Below, one piece after another: positions 1-11,400 of a stretch of 64,000 bases of DNA. Position numbers and translations under genes: made by a program. The notes beneath the pieces are model-generated. The model saw only the letters and a list, made by a program, of their open reading frames with translations. It ran no database searches and had not been told where the DNA came from. This DNA is from Amborella trichopoda. Taxonomy: Eukaryota > Streptophyta > Magnoliopsida > Amborellales > Amborellaceae. The stretch lies in assembly GCF_000471905.2 (NCBI RefSeq), contig NW_006500000.1:267422-331421 (forward strand), in the 5' to 3' direction. Position 1 is the first letter of the stretch. Every line of letters begins with the position of its first letter.

Positions 1-119
1 TTTCATATGTTTCGATGTCTAGAAGATCAATAAGATAGTTTTCCAAAATCAAAACAGCCTTTTTCGATGTACTTTTGGGGTGCACCTCAATTATACAATT
101 CAAGGCGTCAACCTTATAA
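1..119. mobile_element. Right end of a family-1 MITE, cut by the window edge
   Basis: The first ~120 bases match the second half of the MITE family found at 14.9-16.4, 42.9, 50.7, 51.7 and 54.6 kb. Shared landmarks are a 'cgatgtctagaagatcaa' type segment, 'caaaacagc', then 'ggggtgcacctcaattata' and a terminal 'caaccttataaac'. The left half lies outside the window, so the target duplication cannot be checked. No coding capacity. Confidence 0.55.
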
Positions 120-125
120 ACTTTA

Positions 126-904
126 AATGAACAATGTGGATTTCCATCCACTCAACACGATATGGGTCATCCGATGAAAGAATGAAGAACCCCACACATG
201 TACATATGGGACTCAAGACATGAATTGCTGTAGTTAGTAATGGGAAGACATGTGATATAAGGAGGTCACAATGATCTTCAAGCCAAGTGAGATGGTTGTG
301 TGTATACTCTTGACCGGTTCAAAATAAAAAAGAGTTTTATTTGAAGTTTGTGATACATCCAAGATTTGAAATTTATATCCATTAGGGATGCTTGTGACCT
401 TCTTTTACAAAAATAAAATTGGCTTAGAGTACAATATTCACTCACTTTAGTTAAAGTTACACTACAAGCACATATGTTCACCAAGGTAGAATAAATATCT
501 ACCCTAAGAATAAAGAATGGATGGTAGATTGACAACTATACTCTCCATTTATTATTTGCTTTAATACCATATTCCTACCTACTTGATTTTGTTGCCATGT
601 GATTCATTAAATGACAATGGGGATTGTTAGAGGTAGGTAAAATATGTTTCCTAGGGTAAGGTAATCTAGAAGCAAACCTTCTATTTTCTGGTTCCCTGGG
701 CAATCCCTAAAAACTAAATTTTGGGATATTCTTCTCAAGAAATTAGGCATATCTTCTAATTTCCAATGATTGACATCCAAATTGCGATAGAAATATCTTG
801 TCATCCATGTATTTATTTCATTTATGGGAAAAAGATCTTCTAGTTAAATGGTTGGAAAATTTATTCTCTAAAAATAAATCTTTTTCACCTTAAATGATCC
901 TCGT
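126..904. other. Unassigned AT-rich spacer
   Basis: Short open frames occur here but none has recognisable composition or motifs. Nothing supports a gene or a named repeat. Confidence 0.5.
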
Positions 905-913
905 TCCTACAAA

Positions 914-1142
914 GGATTGTCTATAAAGAATCCATTTATCTTTTGTACGTGGAGATCACAGGCAATCCCGCTCATTAAGTGTCAAATTGGATGGCTTGGG
1001 TGAGTCACAAAGTCCATCATTTATTTTTTATTTTTCTTTAAAAATTTTGTATCTTACAACTACCCATTTTGAAATTTAAGGGACAATAATGATTGTGACC
1101 TCCATACACAAAAGATAAATGGTCTTTTTGTAGACCATCCCC
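914..1142. mobile_element. Family-2 MITE (about 229 bp, 9-bp target duplication)
   Basis: The ends are long imperfect inverted repeats: the left end reads 'ccatttatcttttgtacgtg' after the terminal bases, and the right end carries the reverse complement of 'ccatttatcttttgtgtatg'. A 9-bp flanking duplication is seen with one mismatch: tcctacaaa at 905-913 and tcccacaaa at 1143-1151. There is no open frame. The long inverted repeats and 9-bp duplication suggest a Mutator-type MITE. Related copies lie at about 45.5 kb and, more distantly, 36.85-37.63 kb. Confidence 0.7.
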
Positions 1143-1151
1143 TCCCACAAA

Positions 1152-1481
1152 CCTTAATCATTTCTCTCTTCTTGAGTGTTTCAATAAACTTTTATCCAAG
1201 GAGCCAAAAGGGCCCAAAGATTATTTAATCAAAATTCTTATCATCTAACAAGTATTTTCAATTGGTTTTCCTTGTTTTTACTTTTCCATTTCTTGGTTTG
1301 CTATGTTTTTTGTTTAGAAAGCATGCTTTATGGGGGTTATAGCTTTCGAATCTTTGTAGTTCCCTCATGTAACGAGGAGTCACACCTTTGGATCATTGTA
1401 ATGGATCATATGTTGTTTTAATTTGGTGTATGATCCAACTTACTTTGCTTTGATTAATGACCTCAACGTGTTTTGTGCCGA
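1152..1481. other. Unassigned spacer
   Basis: No recognisable gene or repeat was seen between the two MITEs. Confidence 0.45.
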
Positions 1482-1489
1482 CCTGGTGC

Positions 1490-1832
1490 TAGGGGTGACA
1501 ATGGATCTAGACTCGACCCGAGACCCGAGGGGTAGACCCAATCCTGGTTTAGATATGAGTCCAAAATTTGGACTTGATGGGTCGGGTCCGGTCTAAATCT
1601 TGGACTCGAACACTATTCGGGTCTGGGTCCGATCTGGTAATATTTTTTGGGTGCCAATATATAAAATATATTTAAATATAATTAAATATATAGATATTTT
1701 AATTTTTGGTCGGATCTGATCAGGTCCAGTCGGGTCCGGGGTTTGGGTTTGGGTTTGGTCCCATATCATTTTTTTGAGTCCAGGTTCGGGTCTGGTCGGA
1801 CCCATACCCGACCCGACATATTGCCAACCCTA
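1490..1832. mobile_element. hAT-type MITE with GGGTCGGGTC-rich arms
   Basis: The left end 'taggggtgacaatgg' pairs with the right end, whose reverse complement begins 'tagggttggcaatatg'. The arms are rich in GGGTC/GACCC motifs, a composition typical of plant hAT MITEs with TAGGGGTGNCAA termini. Flanking 8-mers are cctggtgc (1482-1489) and cttggtgg (1833-1840), matching at 6 of 8 positions, as expected for an old hAT 8-bp target duplication. The centre is AT-rich with no transposase. Confidence 0.72.
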
Positions 1833-1840
1833 CTTGGTGG

Positions 1841-2440
1841 TCCCACCCTCATCAAGCGATGTACATTTGCCTTATAATTAATGGACCCGATTTTGAAAAA
1901 ACACGTGCATCCTCTTGTGCATAAAATTATAGTTATGGTATCTCAAGCTTTCTGATGGCTCGAAGGTTTATTTATATCCTTCGTTATGAAATTTAAAATT
2001 TAAAAATGTCCAAATCAAGCAGATCTATAAACTATTGTTATAAAATGTATCATATTTGGTACTTGATTTGTTTTTTCTTCATATCTAATATATTTTGAGG
2101 TCGAGATGATCCAATTGGAGAATTTTCCAACATTGAAACACACTCTTTTGGAGGATTTTTTAGTCCAACTTATTTCAATGGTATAAGTTTTACACCTTAT
2201 ATAAACATTTTTCTTGATGATTTCTGAATGTTTTTTAATATATGTTCTCTTGAAATTCAAATAATGGCATACACATTTTTGTGCTTGCAGGGTGTCGTCT
2301 TCTCATACATACACATTTTTTGCCTAGAATCCTCGACTCAATTGACAAGATAGTCTAGTCTTAAGGGGGCCGTCATGTTTGTGAATAATGAAGTATAGCT
2401 TTTCACAGCTAAAATATTAAATAGTTGGTGCAAGCATTAA
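1841..2440. other. Unassigned AT-rich spacer
   Basis: Short open frames only, with no recognisable domain. No named repeat was identified. Confidence 0.45.
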
Positions 2441-2445
2441 AAGAT

Positions 2446-2636
2446 GGTGCGGTTTACATTAGGTTGCTAGCTTAATTGTAAAAGTAAGGTTGCACCAATC
2501 TACACCGTCCATTTTAGATAGATGGTGTAGATTTGAAATATTTTTAAAATAAGACAAAAAAGTAGCACATCTTGAAAAGTAATATCAAATCTACAATCTT
2601 ACTTCTACAAATAAGGTTGCAACCCTATATAAATTT
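2446..2636. mobile_element. Short family-1-like MITE
   Basis: The left side 'ggtgcggtttacattaggtt' and the right side, reverse complement 'tatatagggttgcaacctta', form a partial terminal inverted repeat, continued by 'gtaaaagtaaggttg' versus 'gtagaagtaagattg'. The left terminus resembles the ggtgcggttt end of family 1. A clear target duplication was not found, so the ends are approximate. Confidence 0.45.
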
Positions 2637-2788
2637 TTTATTAAATTTTGTATTATGAAAACCATGTATCTAGGAAGGAGTTTGGTATAGCTTAGAAATT
2701 GGGCTTGGTTTTGATTGGTTGCTGATTGGTACCATTGAACCATTGTTTAAAAGTCCATATTAGTTGGGTGAAGTGACCATCTAGGATA

Positions 2789-3597
2789 TTAAAGGACAGT
2801 AGATATTGTCTATCAAGTTAATATGAAAGGTGTCTATTGTAATTTGTATTTGTCTATATAAGACAAGCTTGTATATTCATATTAATTAATGGGCATTGAG
2901 TCTCTTCAAAAAAACCTGAGATTCTTCACATGCATGTTCATCTGTTACTTGGTCCCGTTCTTTTATATATGATTGAGGCTATTTTCTTGTCATTTAATCA
3001 TGTCTATTTGTCTGCGAGCATTGAATCGGTATCGGATTTACACTGAGTTTTGTTGACTCTTCTAAGTGTCATTCTATTTTTTCGGTTGTCTAGGTTGTTT
3101 TTCTCTCTTAAACAAAGATCTGATGTTTTTGTCTGTTGCTCAAGCCTGCATTCTTTAAGCCTTATGTTTCAGAGGCTTCTTAATCTTTCATTGCTTGAGC
3201 CTTCTGTTGTTCCTCGGTGCTTGATGATCAAGCAATCCGAGTATGACAACCACTTCTTCTATTGGTCATGCTATGCACTTGAAGATCCATCTGGTTGTTT
3301 CCACAACTTAGTATTAAAACTCCAGTTGCTCTCTCTTATAGCATCTTGAGTTTGAGGGGGAGTATGAAAGGAAAGTATATATTGTCTACCAAGTTAATAT
3401 GGAAGGTGTATATTGTAATCAGTGTATATGAGAGGGGTAGATACACTATCTAGTATTTCTATCGTAAGTCTGGGTACAATATAAGTGTGTGTGATTTGTT
3501 TCTATTATTGTCACCTGTATTTGTCTAACACAAGCTCGTATATTCATATTGATTAATGGACATTGAATCTCTGTAGAGAAACCTGAGACTCTTCACA
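2789..3597 (+). mobile_element. Internally deleted Ty1/copia element with LTR pair
   Basis: Two direct repeats flank a ~434-bp interior. The 5' LTR (about 2789-2930) and 3' LTR (about 3365-3597) share 'attgtctaycaagttaatat', a 'caagctygtatattcatatt' stretch and a terminal 'cttcaca'. The 5' copy lacks ~90 bp present in the 3' copy. Just before the 3' LTR is 'gagtttgagggggagta', a classic copia polypurine tract, and the LTR then opens with TG. The interior has no intact gag or pol; a 99-residue open frame there shows no domain. It is either a TRIM-like or deletion derivative needing enzymes in trans. A 5-bp target duplication is not clear. Confidence 0.72.
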
Positions 3598-6260
3598 TAG
3601 GAAATCGGTTCGAATAGGTGAATCTAAAATCTAAATTAGCGATCTTGTCAAGAGAATTGGCCAATAAACAAATAAAAAAAATTAGAAAAATAAAAATTAA
3701 AAATAGCAATAGAAAATAAAAATGTGGGAACCAGACAATCTAGTCAAGCCAGATCATTTGATTTATTAACCGACTTGTTCTGCTATGTACTAGCCAATCT
3801 GTAGAGAACCAACCAATTCCTGGTGCTGACAAAGAACATGTCAGTTCCCACCTCTTTCTGGTCCAAATGAGTTGATTCCAATTCGAATTGGTGTTATTTC
3901 AAATGCTGCGTTGGATTAGCAAAAAATGAAATAGTTTATTGCAACTTTGAGAGGGTAAACGACCTATTAGAGAGCATTGGATTTAATTACTTGGTTTCTA
4001 CTAGGCATAAGCAATTCTTACAATTCATAGTAAAATAATATATAATATTTTTGAATTTAGTTAAGAAATTTTGGAAGCCCTTGTCCAAATATTAGAGAAT
4101 GTGACAACCTTGTAAGGTTTTCTAATTGTTTATTTGGTGATTATTAAAATGTTAGTGAAGAGACCCGGTTTTTAGCGTCATGCGTGTCTGTTGAATGGGG
4201 TGTACGAAACTCCTTAGCATTAGAACTATTTTTAAACAACTTGCAAGTCTCATACAACTTGTGCTTCTTTGGGTAGGTTAGCTATTCCTCCTTGCGGACC
4301 GGTACTTTGGGTAGGTTAGCTGTGTGTATCGCCTTTTTGTGTGTGGTTTGTGATATGATTTTTGGACTCCAATTAAGGCATAAAACATCTGAAAATACAA
4401 AACAGAAGGAACTACCTTCAATTTAAAAGTATAATAAGTGCATTATACTTACAATTTTATAGGGTTTATTAATCTCCCGATGGGTTCGGATTGTAGAATT
4501 AAGATGGGGCCTCTTAGACTACCGGTTTGTATGGATTACCAAGGATATTTGTGCTCATGTTGAAAGGTAAAGCAACAACTTGGAAGGAGGATTTACTTAC
4601 CAAAAACTCCCACAGGGAATTCAGCCCCACCTTGCTCTCCTTTGAGAGAAGAGTGGCTTGCCTCAATGCATTGTATCTATAAAGTTTCCGAGGCAAGGGT
4701 TGATCCACTCTAAAGACTGTTCCTAAGTCTAAATCGTAGTTATTTATCTATAGTTTCCCCTTTGAAGTGGTTTGTTTGGATTTTATGGATTTGGGGATTT
4801 GGAATTGGATTACTGGGTAATTTTGAAAAATTTTGAATTTTTGGGTTAATTTAAGATTTTGGGATTTGGTTTTGAGGTTCCTAAGTTTATTACTCTAGGT
4901 TTTCAACTTCTCTATAATTTTTTAACCTTCTAACCGCTTGAAATGAAGGGAAAAAGGGGGATTTTATAGTCTCATTTGGGCTGATACATAGGAGAATATC
5001 AAAATTTGGCCCCACAATCGAGGAAGTATCATCATTTGCCTTTGGAAAGATTCAGTTTCCATGTCTTAATCATCTCCACCCCTTATTTCCTTGGTTTTCC
5101 ACATATTTTTTGTTGTTTTAGCTTTATAGTTTTGTAAAGTATTCTCTAAAGAACATTTTGTAACAAATTTGAATAAAAAAATCCAAGATTTGGAATAGTT
5201 ATGATCATAGTAGAAGGGCTCATGAGGAATAACTTCACGAATTTTGGTGCAAAAAAGCCATATATTTCAAGAGATATTACATACGATGATCAAGCTTTGC
5301 ACAAGTTTATGACTACTATTGTAACTCCAACTACTTTCACATGGGAGATCCATAGAGTGTCGCCCTCCCATAATGGCTAGAGAATTCGATAAAAAATCTA
5401 ATGGTTCAAGTCCCATAAGAAAGCTCCTTACAGATTGGGAGATATATTATTTTAGTCATTAAGGTCATCTTAGAGGCTGAATATCCACATGGTAGCTTAC
5501 GTATACAGATTTGGGCTACTGTTATGGGGTCAGATAATCTCTAGTTGAACTAAAACTTGGGAAGAGGGTTATCACACCTCAAATATGACTTTCCAAAACG
5601 CTTTAGATTAATCTGCAACGATCATTAGAGGACTATTGGTCAGGGCACATCCTGACGATTGATGAATTAAGAGATTATTGAATGGTTTGTAATTTGTATG
5701 AATTTTGGACAAGAGGCATATGCGGCCTCATTATGAATATCTACAAATTTCCACCTTATTCTTATATGATTTGTTGAGGTTTCAGATCGAATGACAATCA
5801 CACCCCTCTTGACAAATGGTAGTCTTCAAGGCATATCAAATTATATCCTAACTCTTCCAATCTCATGCAGAGAAACATATAGGGGGGTCATGGTAATATA
5901 AGTCCTAAAGTTTGGTCTTGAATTGGAATTTTTTGATAGCCTTTGAAAAGGACTGGTCATTAAGATACGTATAGTGAATGACAATCAACGCCTTTAAGGC
6001 ATATTAGGGTCCTAGATGGCAAGTCTTAGCTTTATTGCACCTCATTTATGATGTTTGAAATGCATTTGAAGATATCTTCTGAAATTTTATTGATTGTCCT
6101 TATTTATAGTTCTATTGGCTATCAAGTTTATATGTGCTTGGCGAGTGCTCAGTCTTATTCACTTCATGCATTAGTATTTATCCTTACTTTTGATTGTAAA
6201 TCTCCCAAGTATGTTATGTCCTTGACTAAAAAACATAACCAACAAATATTGAATGGAGAA
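3598..6260. other. Long spacer without recognisable gene
   Basis: AT-rich DNA with only short scattered open frames (longest about 80 residues). No TE domain, RNA gene or exon-like signal could be supported. It could hold LTR or UTR sequence of unrecognised retroelements. Confidence 0.45.
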
Positions 6261-6702
6261 TGTCCAAATTATTGTGGGCTAGATCTAAGTATTTAAGAAC
6301 TCAAAATAAAATTATTTTCAAAATAAAATTATTTTTTATAATAGTCATCTAGGATTTAAATAGATCCTAACATTTTAGATTAAATAAATTCTCCTAAAAA
6401 ATCCTCCCAACTCTTCTGCTTGAGGGAGTAAGTGTATAATATGCTCATGTGGGAACATAGTATACACGCTTATATATCAATTCCTAAGTCCAAAATATTG
6501 TGGACTAGATCTAAGTATTTAAGAACTCAAATAAAATTATTTTTTTATAATAGTCATCTAGGGATTTAGGTAGATCCTAACATTTTAGATTAAAGAAATT
6601 CTCCTAAAAAATCCTCCCAACTCTTCTGCTTGAGGGAGTAAGTGTATAATATAGTCATGTGGGAACATAGTATATGCACTTATATATCGATTCCTAATTT
6701 CT
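6261..6702. repeat. 226-bp tandem duplication
   Basis: Unit 1 (about 6261-6486) and unit 2 (about 6487-6702) are near-identical. For example 'agatctaagtatttaagaac' occurs at 6281 and 6507, an offset of 226. Both contain 'tcctcccaactcttctgctt' and end in 'cttatatatc'. The first unit has a small extra internal repeat of 'aaaataaaattatttt'. It is non-coding and may be part of a retroelement LTR. Confidence 0.85.
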
Positions 6703-7239
6703 ATCCATATTCACAAAAAAATTGAAGTAATAATTGTGGATTTCTAAGTTTGTGATCTCACAAAATTCTGCATGATTCAAATGTTTGCCATCAAACAGAG
6801 ATTGGAACCAAACTCAAATAGATAAATGTAAGATCTTGTAAGATTATGAACATATCCATCATGTTTATGTGGATGTACTCATTATCATTGATAAATCACT
6901 GTTTCAATAATATTAATCATGATAATAAATTATGTGTTGCTTGGCAATGTCTATAATTTATAGGTTGTTTTACATATAAGTTTGTCTTTTGAAATTATAT
7001 GAAGTAGTAATGTGTGAGAATAACATATTTCAGGCAAAAGTAACAAAAATAAAAAAATCACAAAAAAAGTCAAATAATTAAATAATAGAATACACAATAC
7101 ATGATACTAATCAAACAACTACCATAATAATATCAGGGAATGTATACAATGAGACCAGTTACTTGTAGTTAGTATTTGAAAAAAGTCACTTCAGATTGAA
7201 ATCAGCTGATCCTAATAAGGAATTAGTGGGAACCGATCC
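6703..7239. other. Unassigned AT-rich spacer
   Basis: No gene or named repeat seen. Confidence 0.4.
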
Positions 7240-7254
7240 AGCTCCATTTATGAT

Positions 7255-7625
7255 GCAAGCAAATAGAGAAAAATGTCAAAAATAACTCAATAAACCATCA
7301 AAACAAGGCTAGATTTGAGTGGACCTAGCTTTTTTTTTTGTACAAAAGGAGGCCCCAAAACCCTCAATAGGGCATGGTTTTACTATTCGGATGCTTTTCT
7401 TAGTGTTAATACCTCAAAAGTATTACAAACCCTAATACCTAGGCCTTTTTAATACATTATAACAAAAAAGACCAAAACTACGCTATCTTAAGTTAAAACA
7501 TATAAAAATACCGCATAGGTCCGTTCACTCAGATGTAAACATAAAAGGTTTCTAAACTCCTCTTAACTCTTATTAAAAATAGAAAATCACTAAGATGCTT
7601 TAAAAACAACCACAAAAAAGTAACT
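7255..7625 (-). mobile_element. gypsy LTR fragment, arm 1 of a foldback
   Basis: This stretch matches the LTR at 13.75-14.29 kb in the same orientation. Shared landmarks include 'cattataa', 'gttaaaa' followed by a 'ataaaaata' run, and 'aaatcactaaga'. It is truncated at about 7625, where an inverted copy of the same LTR begins. Confidence 0.65.
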
Positions 7626-7629
7626 CTTT

Positions 7630-8140
7630 TATTATGCACCGAACAGTCATTTGACTAGTCAAAATAGTTCTCATGGGTCATCCATCTTTTGCCAACCCTC
7701 CTCTATAATGATTCACATCCTAATGTCGCAAGGAAATCCAAGAGGATAACACCGACTTTGTGAAAGAGTTTATTTTTAGTTTGTTGTTATTCTTGCAGTC
7801 TCTTAGTGATTTCTAGTGTTTTACTTGAAGTAGAGGGTAAATTAGGGATTCTTTTTAATGTTTTTCATTTTAGTGAAGGGACTTATAGGGTACTTTTATA
7901 GTATTTTGACTTGAGTGGGGGTAGTTTTGTTTTTTCTTGTTATAATGTAATAAAAGGGCATGGGGAGCTAGGGTTTCTAACACTTTTGGGGTGTAAACTA
8001 TAAAAAATACCCTAAACAACAAACCAGGCCTTACATATGGTTTTAGGGTCTTTATATCCAAGAAAAGCTAGTTCCACTCGAATTTAGCTTGTTTTGATGG
8101 TCTATTAAACTATTTTTGGCTCTTTTTTCTATTTTTCTCC
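7630..8140 (+). mobile_element. Inverted gypsy LTR copy, arm 2 of a foldback
   Basis: Read on the opposite strand, this segment shows the same order of landmarks as the neighbouring LTR copies: 'gaccatcaaaacaa', 'ttttattacattataac', 'gaaatcactaagaga', then 'ccttgcgacattaggatgtg'. It is therefore an LTR in reverse orientation next to arm 1. At its outer edge, opposite strand, 'gctatgatatca' resembles the initiator-Met-tRNA primer site next to an LTR, with two mismatches. The two arms could form a long imperfect hairpin if transcribed. Confidence 0.65.
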
Positions 8141-8174
8141 ATACTTGATATCATAGCGAAGTTAGAAACATTAA

Positions 8175-8460
8175 CACACCTGGATCAAAATTACCTCGTT
8201 TAAGTTAAAATATTATAAAAATACCCTATAAATCCATAAAATGCCTTTAAATTTAATTAAATCATTAAAAATCACTAAGAGATTATAAAAACATCAACAA
8301 ACTATAAATAAAGGCTACCAAAAAGTCAGCATTCCCCTGTTAGATTCATTGCGACATTGGGATGCAGATCATCATTAAGGGATGTGTCAAAGGATGGATT
8401 GATTAGGTCAAAGGGCACCGAGAACTATCTTGGCTGTTGAAGGACTATCTGGTACATCAT
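8175..8460 (-). mobile_element. 3' LTR remnant of the gypsy element
   Basis: It contains 'ttgcgacattgggatgcaga' and 'atggattgattaggtcaaag', matching 14,145-14,205 in the other LTR, in direct orientation. It abuts the integrase end of the minus-strand gypsy element, which is where the 3' LTR belongs. Confidence 0.65.
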
Positions 8461-11400
8461 TCTCTTCCGATTGGGAAGAACTCGAGCTCAAGTTGGCTCT
8501 TCTTCTATTGCTACTTCAGGTCTTCTCGAAATGATGAGCAACATTGAACACATTCAATGTGTCAATCTCCACTGGAAAGTCGACCATATAGGCATTATGC
8601 CCCATCTTCTTCAGCACCCGAAATGGTCCGATCTCTTGTTATTCAGCTTCTTGTATTTGCCCATAGGATGCCTATCTTTGTGTAGATGAAACATCACCAA
8701 ATCACCCACTTGAAACCCTTTGAATCACCTATGTTTATCAACAACTTCCCTGTAATTGGTAATGGCAATCTCCAAATTAGCTCAAACTTGGTTATGGACA
8801 TCCTTCATGTGTTCGATCATACTATCAGCATCTAAGTATTTTTATCAATTAGTTGGTAGAATAGTCAAGTCCAGTGTATAGGTAAGATTCTCCCCATACA
8901 CGACCTTAAACGATTCTTACTAGTTGACCTATTGTAGAAACTAATGTAAGGAAATTTGGCTTGTAGCAAAGTAAGGTTGCACTATTTTTTCTTATCATCC
9001 ACTATGCTTTGAAGTAGGTTGCCAAGGGTTCGGTTAACCACCTTAGTTTGACCATCAAACTCTGGATGGTAAGCATTGTTGCATTGTATCTTGATATCCA
9101 TCTTGTGTCACAAAATTCCCTGAAGTGGTTGAGAAACTTGGCATCCCTATCCGATGTAATTATTTTGGGAATCCCATGAAGTCTTAGTACCTCATAGAAA
9201 TATAAGTTGGCCATATGAGCTGCATCTAGAATCTTTTTATCAGCAATTAAGTAGGCCATTTTTTGAAAACTTTAAACCATAACAAAAATGAAGTCCAGAC
9301 TTCATTGAGTATGTGGAAGACCCAACACAAAGTCTAGGATAACATCTTCCCATCCCTGGGAATGAGAAGTGGAGAATATAAACATATGTTATGATACTGC
9401 TGTTAGTCCTAATAAAATAAATAAATAAATAAAATTGATAAATAACTTACTCGGATATGTCCTTAAATCACACGAGGGACTTGAGGTTCCATACCAAATC
9501 CTATAGACCAAGTCATCCGGTGACATGCAACCTTGAGAGTCATCTTTGGTGAATCTCATTCACCTTCCATCTCACTTTTTCTATCATTGTTTCTTTATTT
9601 TTTCTAGAGGGGTTAATCTCCTTTTATAGAGAACATATTTATTTTGTAACTCTCACATTCATAGTCTATAGGAGTTGAGATCCAAACGTAACTCTTGCCT
9701 TAATTCCCTTAAGTACAACTAATTAGGATTAGCCAATTGTCACGAAACTGTTAATCATATGTAATGAGCTAAACTTGTCATTAGTTTACTAATGACTCAC
9801 ACAATAAGATGTCATCCGAGCATTCCCATAATTTGATAAAAGGTATTTAGAAATTAAATAAATTTTGTATTTTTATAATATAAAAAAAAAATTCTTAAAA
9901 GGAATCCAAACACACCATTGGGTTTGCCCTCTAGTGTAACATCCTATTAAAACTTAAAAATGAATCGTAGTATATGACATTGCTTCATGTTAACCGCATG
10001 GATTTCATATATACTTTAATACGGCTTTTGTACCATTATTGAAAAAATAAAATTCTCTAATAAAAGGGTTTGATAGGCTACATTTCTAACAACTGTCTCT
10101 TTGCAACTTGATACACTCTACATCTTTCTACATTCCTAGCCACTTCTCGCTTAACTTTGGGTTAACAATACTTAGAATCTACTACTATAATGGTTTTGTC
10201 TCACCCAAAATCCACACCCCTGCCCCCACCCACCCACCCACCCAAATGTAGCTCTCAAATTAGGACCTCTCAGATCACTAGAAATGCATAATTAATTTCT
10301 TTTAGAGAAACCCATCCTATACCATATAATCTCCTGCAACTCTGCCTTGACCTATGCCCAAGTTTATCCAAAATTATCGAGCAGCACATGAGTCATGCAG
10401 ACACGCAAACGATGTTATAATAATTTCAATCATGGTCAAAAGTGATGCTCTGTGTCTCAAGGAATTTGCAACTTTATTCTATCTCCTAGCCTTGTGAATA
10501 ATCATGAAGGTATTCCCATGTAAATATGCCATCGACCTAGCATGTTGGCTATTTAGCTTATACTGTCAATTAATAGACATCAGTGCCTCATGATATGAAA
10601 ACAAAAGAAGCTAAATAAAATTATGACTCTATTATCTTAAAGCCTAAATGATCACATAAAATTTTACGCTGTATGTGGAGTATTGCCGGCATGTATCATT
10701 CAACTTGTTGAAATATGTTGTTGGTCCATGCTCTTGGCTTCATACAGCCCCAATACCAACATTCAAGACATCACACTCTCGTTCAAACATCTTATCAAAG
10801 TTTAGCAATGTTGATACGGGTGCCTCAGTTATAGCCTACTTAATCATCTCAAAGCTATTTTCTATTTCAATGTTCCATTTGAAAGAATCCTTCTTAAAAC
10901 AGTCAATAATTGATGCTATGATGGTGCAAAATCCTCTAATGAACCATCTATACACATAATGGATTAATGTAGGGGAAAGCCATTCTCTTATTACTGCCAC
11001 CACTCTCATTCACCTTGATTCACTTAGTGGAAACCACGAAACCCAACAAAATAAAATTGTTGGTCATGAATTCAAATTTCTTTAAATTTACATACAACTA
11101 CTCCATTAGTAACGAGTTCAACACGAGCCTTAGATGGTCCATATCCTACCTTAACTAGTGTTGTATATAAGGATATCATCAAAGTATACCACCATGAACT
11201 TTTCTATAGGATTTCAAACAGTTTATGAGCCTCATGAAGGTGCTAGGTAGATTTGATCACCGAAATGGCTTAACCAGCCACCCATACAATCCCTCTCATG
11301 TCTTAAATGTCTTCTTCCATTCATCAACCAACCTGATTCTTATTGATGATAACCACTTCTCAAGTCTATTTTCGAGAATATTGTAGCCCCCTTCAACGTG

